Below, piece by piece: positions 7,501 to 7,758 of a DNA stretch of 7,758 nucleotides. The position numbers and the translations under genes were made by a program. This stretch comes from SXXK01 sp046074645 (GTDB lineage: Bacteria > Planctomycetota > Planctomycetia > Planctomycetales > Planctomycetaceae). Below the pieces are notes generated by a model. It was not told the DNA's origin. It saw only the letters and a list, made by a program, of their open reading frames with translations, and made no database searches. Every line of letters begins with the position of its first letter. Within the stretch, counting starts at the first letter, position 1. The stretch spans positions 1-7,758 of the forward strand of contig JBJTOP010000288.1 in NCBI GenBank assembly GCA_046074645.1, given 5' to 3'.

Positions 7501-7758
7501 GGATCATCAAAGATGGTCCCGACCACCTGCCCGGTGGTGATGGGGGCTGTAATCATTGGGAAATCCGCGGTCACGGATCGCCGGTCGCGAACATTCACGG
7601 TACGACTGGCGGTGAGTCCGGGCGGAGGGCTGTAGCCGGGCTGAACGATCGTCATCACCCGCCGCGTGCCAGCAACAATACCAGTAATTACGTACTTGCC
7701 ATTGGCGTCCGTGGTGGTGAAGACTTCGCCAGCATTGAAGATGCCATCCAGATTTCCG
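1197..7758 (-). CDS. Giant multidomain cell-surface protein: SdrD B-like array, integrin-like VWA, cadherin-like repeats, propeller (5' truncated)
   Basis: The frame is open from the right edge (first full codon at 7757) to TAG at 1197-1199: 2186 residues are visible, and the true start and any signal peptide lie beyond the window. A GTG at 7656-7658 and the ATG beside it are internal, because the upstream 33 codons read as part of an SdrD B-like module. Visible residues run: 1-845 SdrD B-like modules; 848-1125 integrin-beta/VWA-like domain with D861-x-T-x-S865 and GGDAPE (946-951); 1126-1259 beta-rich linker; 1260-1371 Ig-like domain; 1372-1851 five cadherin-like repeats joined by PVND-type linkers; 1852-2083 propeller-like repeats; 2084-2186 Arg/Pro-rich tail. 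Such proteins are exported and act in adhesion, aggregation or envelope structure, usually needing calcium; this role is inferred from the domains. I found one cysteine in the visible part. No LPxTG, PEP-CTERM or transmembrane anchor is seen at the C-terminus. There is no frameshift. The gene is followed by a strong terminator. Confidence 0.93.
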   Translation of the reverse strand, partial: GNLDGIFNAGEVFTTTDANGKYVITGIVAGTRRVMTIVQPGYSPPPGLTASRTVNVRDRRSVTADFPMITAPITTGQVVGTIFDDPNENGIKDPTEGGISGWTVFADLNSDGLLSTAEPSAIANADGDFVITGVPAGAVRIQEIPVGAYRATAGGLFPLLNAREFRTVTVTAAGSVRADFGNWIPQIATIQGIVWNDANGDGLRGPTEAPLSGQSVWVDLNANGLQDTGEPVRTTDASGNYSFINIRTGIYAVTQTVPTGFITAEGRPAVVQTITVRNGVHNVDFYNLQPRDGSLAGTLWNDADGNGIFAATELPLADWTVFLDTNNNGTPDAGEPRQQTAADGTYTFNPLAYGTKTVRVVTPPNWAVTGPPAGFTSFRLLNGENRTGVSFGIRENVGAVRGFVWNDTNGDGLQSPGETPLADVPVFIDNNGDGIPAADEPATISAADGNWVFPKVPAGPRSIVQIVPPGWITAVGKPKTVNTTVSIGGTSTVTFFDLLPEPGSVSGIVFDDVNADGLLNGTDSFLEGWQIFADLNADGLLNPGEPSAISDPLGSYTLSGLPYGNTVIRKVLQTGFSATTFPAGFSSFLLLNGENRTAVNFGNRDLHQFSFSGNVFHDANANGLRDPGERGLSGITVFLDTNTNGLLDLGEPSTVTQVDYFFTPAIDETGNYSFSHLGRGNYSVREIVPPSQNATPPDVRVRTVQLPALATATTDFPNRFRASEIHGVVFHDTDADGMLDGSEYRRPDVPVFLDLDRDDFCDPDEPQTISGPDGSYAFGSLPPGAYVVREKIRPPGSISVPPTGGGILWPPGTSRPASGNVTPTSLQLTLATGQSSLHNVSLTLPGTGSLSTLVDVFLLFDDTGSFTANSPIVRAAFPTIISTLQTSLPGIDLAFGVGRFEEYGGFAAEFPTGRPFILNQPLVEATRPGFSTAIQAALDRTTPGYGGDAPETDIEALYQLVTGLGFDGNNNGSTLESGPAGPANTQLNPGNSGDVPAFSSFQPDPITSVLAPAGTIGGAGFRPGALPVILTATDTGFAYQPKGEAQVTGLNGVSLPVASLTQLSRGTTPFNLGAGLQETVTGLNALGALVIGLGTNPLATQDPRQALESLATLTGAVNRSLVSIPNGTIDPVDPGDPFYFQITSGFGTTVADGVTSAIQNAVTNVAMDITVRASDPRVQIVNHTGTLTGVAAGQTAAFDIEFIGDGRPARFDLQFIRSGTSVVLGSIPVVLGTPIPGDGYNFDDLEDGEIHNSSHFGHVVANQAPLFIAGPPQSSLEDAGPQIVPGWATGIFAGDPTETLQTLQFIVTTTHPALFSVTPSIAPDGTLSWQSAANAFGTAEVTVVLHDNGGTAGDGVDTSAPQSFLITVLPVNDAPSAPADAYVVQENTPFAITAPGILANDSDADGDVITARLVSAPTHGTLVLNSDGSFLYTPLAGYYGPDSFTYVAADAVSESLPVAVSLTVFHVNQAPVGTADVFFGTEDQQLAVAAPGVLSNDADTDGDPLIVRLTQPPVRGSLKLNSDGSFLYIPAPNDFGTLSFSYVINDGFIDSTPVAVTIHLAAVNDAPTAQADRYTTAEDSAVNAATFATSLLANDFDPDGDPLTVRQVLDPLHGTLILSTNGQFTYTPAPNYFGEDTFSYSVSDGQLTSAPAFVTIAVTPVNDPPSTAADSFTLNEDTTLSIALPGLLANDSDPEGSPLTAIRVAGPARGTLILNANGSFTWTPPANFNGTDSFTYRASDGLLTSAITTVTLNVLPVNDSPVASDEAYTTSFNTPITVAAPGLLLNDRDVDGDPLTTLLAAPPAHGALTLNPDGSFNWTPAVGFSGSDSFQYQASDGITLSAAATVTITVTPPVLTPKFFVVDATGLRNFQYTADGTSITSTTLAARDTRPRGIATNPTGTIFWVIDGGGDIFVYSRDGALLGQWTPGRAGRPEGITVWGNDLWLVDPTGDRLYRFTGGAALRAGRVDATSNFRLNAQNLNATDVVTDGTRFWVTDDTLATDRVFRYSLSGVLEANWILSPASPTPTGITLDPNNVNHLWVVDSTTDRVYQYDAGTTFVTGAQTPSLSFPLAAGNGNATGIADPRVFSETPTAEKAQNHSEPVVETTAPKTNVRSVFTPNTSTDAGVVTASASRAILRRLQTAIQQRALSARRPRPESPLLRLPQPAPIAPRDLDELFSSPLGLLE
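1510..2194 (-). other. Beta-propeller-like (NHL/YVTN-type) region
   Basis: After the last cadherin-like unit the chain changes to a repeated strand motif: FFVVDATGLRNFQYT, FWVIDGGGDIFVYS, LWLVDPTGDRLYRF, FWVTDDTLATDRVFRYS and LWVVDSTTDRVYQYD. Linkers of the type PRGIATNPTG, PEGITVWGN and PTGITLDPNN separate them. Spacing is about 47 residues, as in NHL or SMP-30/YVTN-like propellers. Five copies are clear, with a possible closing sixth (ATGIADPRV). The role is probably protein or glycan binding; no catalytic residues are evident. Confidence 0.65.
2195..3644 (-). repeat. Five cadherin-like (tandem-95 type) repeats
   Basis: Five units of about 96 residues start near 3644, 3357, 3071, 2777 and 2489. 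Each reads A-P-x-A-D-x-Y/F-x-x-x-E-D/N, then PG-LLANDSDADGDPLT, then HGTLxLNxDGSFxYTP, then an FxGxDSFTYxxSDG strand, and ends in TVxPVND. The D-x-D-x-D-x-D run is a likely calcium site. This is the VCBS/cadherin_5/Big_9 style of repeat common in bacterial adhesins. The fifth unit replaces the usual E-D/N with F-N (YTTSFNTPI) and ends in VTPP rather than PVND, marking the array boundary. Confidence 0.85.
3645..3980 (-). other. Ig-like/cadherin-like domain before the tandem repeats
   Basis: Starting at NQAPLFIAGPPQSSLEDAGP, this 112-residue unit has the strand pattern of the Ig-like domains found in large planctomycete and marine-bacterial surface proteins: FSVTPSIAPDGTLSW, FGTAEVTVVLHDNGG and a closing FLITVLPVND. 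It differs from the five units that follow by lacking the ANDSDADGD loop, so it is treated as a separate domain type. Confidence 0.6.
4380..5216 (-). other. Integrin-beta/VWA-like domain within the giant protein
   Basis: The first strand VDVFLLFDDTGSF carries the metal-ion-dependent adhesion motif D-x-T-x-S (residues 861-865). The next strand, LAFGVGRFEEYGG, resembles the IGFGSF strand of integrin beta I-like domains. GGDAPETDIEALYQ (from residue 946) matches the conserved third metal-site region. PVILTATDTG (D1034) and ALVIGLG followed by LATLTGA are the last strands and helix. Between GGDAPE and PVILTATD lies a Gly/Asn/Pro-rich insertion of roughly 70 residues that could form a specificity loop. 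The fold suggests divalent-metal-dependent ligand binding; the ligand is unknown. Confidence 0.75.
5220..7758 (-). repeat. SdrD B-like module array (seven and a partial one)
   Basis: Modules of about 105 residues each begin with a G-x-V-[FW]-x-D-x-N-x-D/N-G strand-loop. These starts fall near 7515, 7190, 6864, 6549, 6232, 5915 and 5573, and a partial module runs to the right edge. Each full module carries two D-x-N-x-D/N-G loops, the second followed by GEP or AEP (for example DLNSDGLLSTAEP and DTNTNGLLDLGEP), then a G-x-Y-x-F and a VRE/VT-type strand. This is the collagen-binding B-type/SdrD B fold, an Ig-like rod stiffened by calcium. The sixth module has an insertion (DYFFTPAIDETG). The seventh has an altered loop, DLDRDDFCDPDEP, and a longer proline-rich exit that leads into the VWA-like domain. 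Confidence 0.85.

Noticed and set aside
7653..7658. GTG/ATG as the start of the giant gene
   Set aside because: The frame stays open to the window edge, and the upstream residues (including NLDGIFNAGEVFTTTDANG) are clearly part of an SdrD B-like module, so this is internal.
5220..7758. CRISPR or non-coding tandem repeats
   Set aside because: The DNA periodicity of about 315 bases is fully explained by repeated protein modules in one open frame; copies are diverged at the DNA level and have no spacer structure.

Overview
The window looks like chromosomal DNA of a planctomycete-type bacterium. This is inferred from gene style: a giant surface protein built from SdrD B-like, integrin-like, cadherin-like and propeller modules, moderately GC-rich codon use, and a small heat-shock gene with a long upstream control region. 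Nothing in the window fixes a genus, and no rRNA, tRNA, CRISPR array or mobile element was seen.

Layout. (1) Positions 2-226, + strand: the last 74 codons of an unrecognised gene entering from the left. (2) Positions 227-656: a 430-base non-coding region. It holds a weak hairpin just after the upstream gene, three evenly spaced copies of a palindrome (TGCCA-N3-TGGCA type), an IHF-like site, and a near-consensus sigma-54 promoter with exact GG-N10-GC spacing. A GC-rich leader and a good ribosome binding site follow. (3) Positions 657-1100, + strand: a complete Hsp20/alpha-crystallin small heat-shock protein of 147 residues. (4) Positions 1101-1196: a convergent intergenic gap with a hairpin for each direction around a shared A/T tract. 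(5) Positions 1197-7758, - strand: one enormous open frame with 2186 residues visible. It stays open to the right edge, so its N-terminus lies outside the window.

The giant protein reads, N to C: about seven and a half SdrD B-like modules with paired calcium loops, an integrin-beta/VWA-like domain with a MIDAS motif, a linker and Ig-like domain, five cadherin-like (tandem-95 type) repeats, a beta-propeller-like region with W-V-x-D strands, and an arginine/proline-rich tail without a recognisable sorting signal. It is most likely an exported adhesin or cell-surface structural protein.

The most interesting signal is regulatory. The upstream palindromes, bend-like site and -24/-12 promoter form the complete layout of an enhancer-dependent sigma-54 promoter driving an hsp20 gene. 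The two main genes converge, are separately transcribed, and show no evident functional link.
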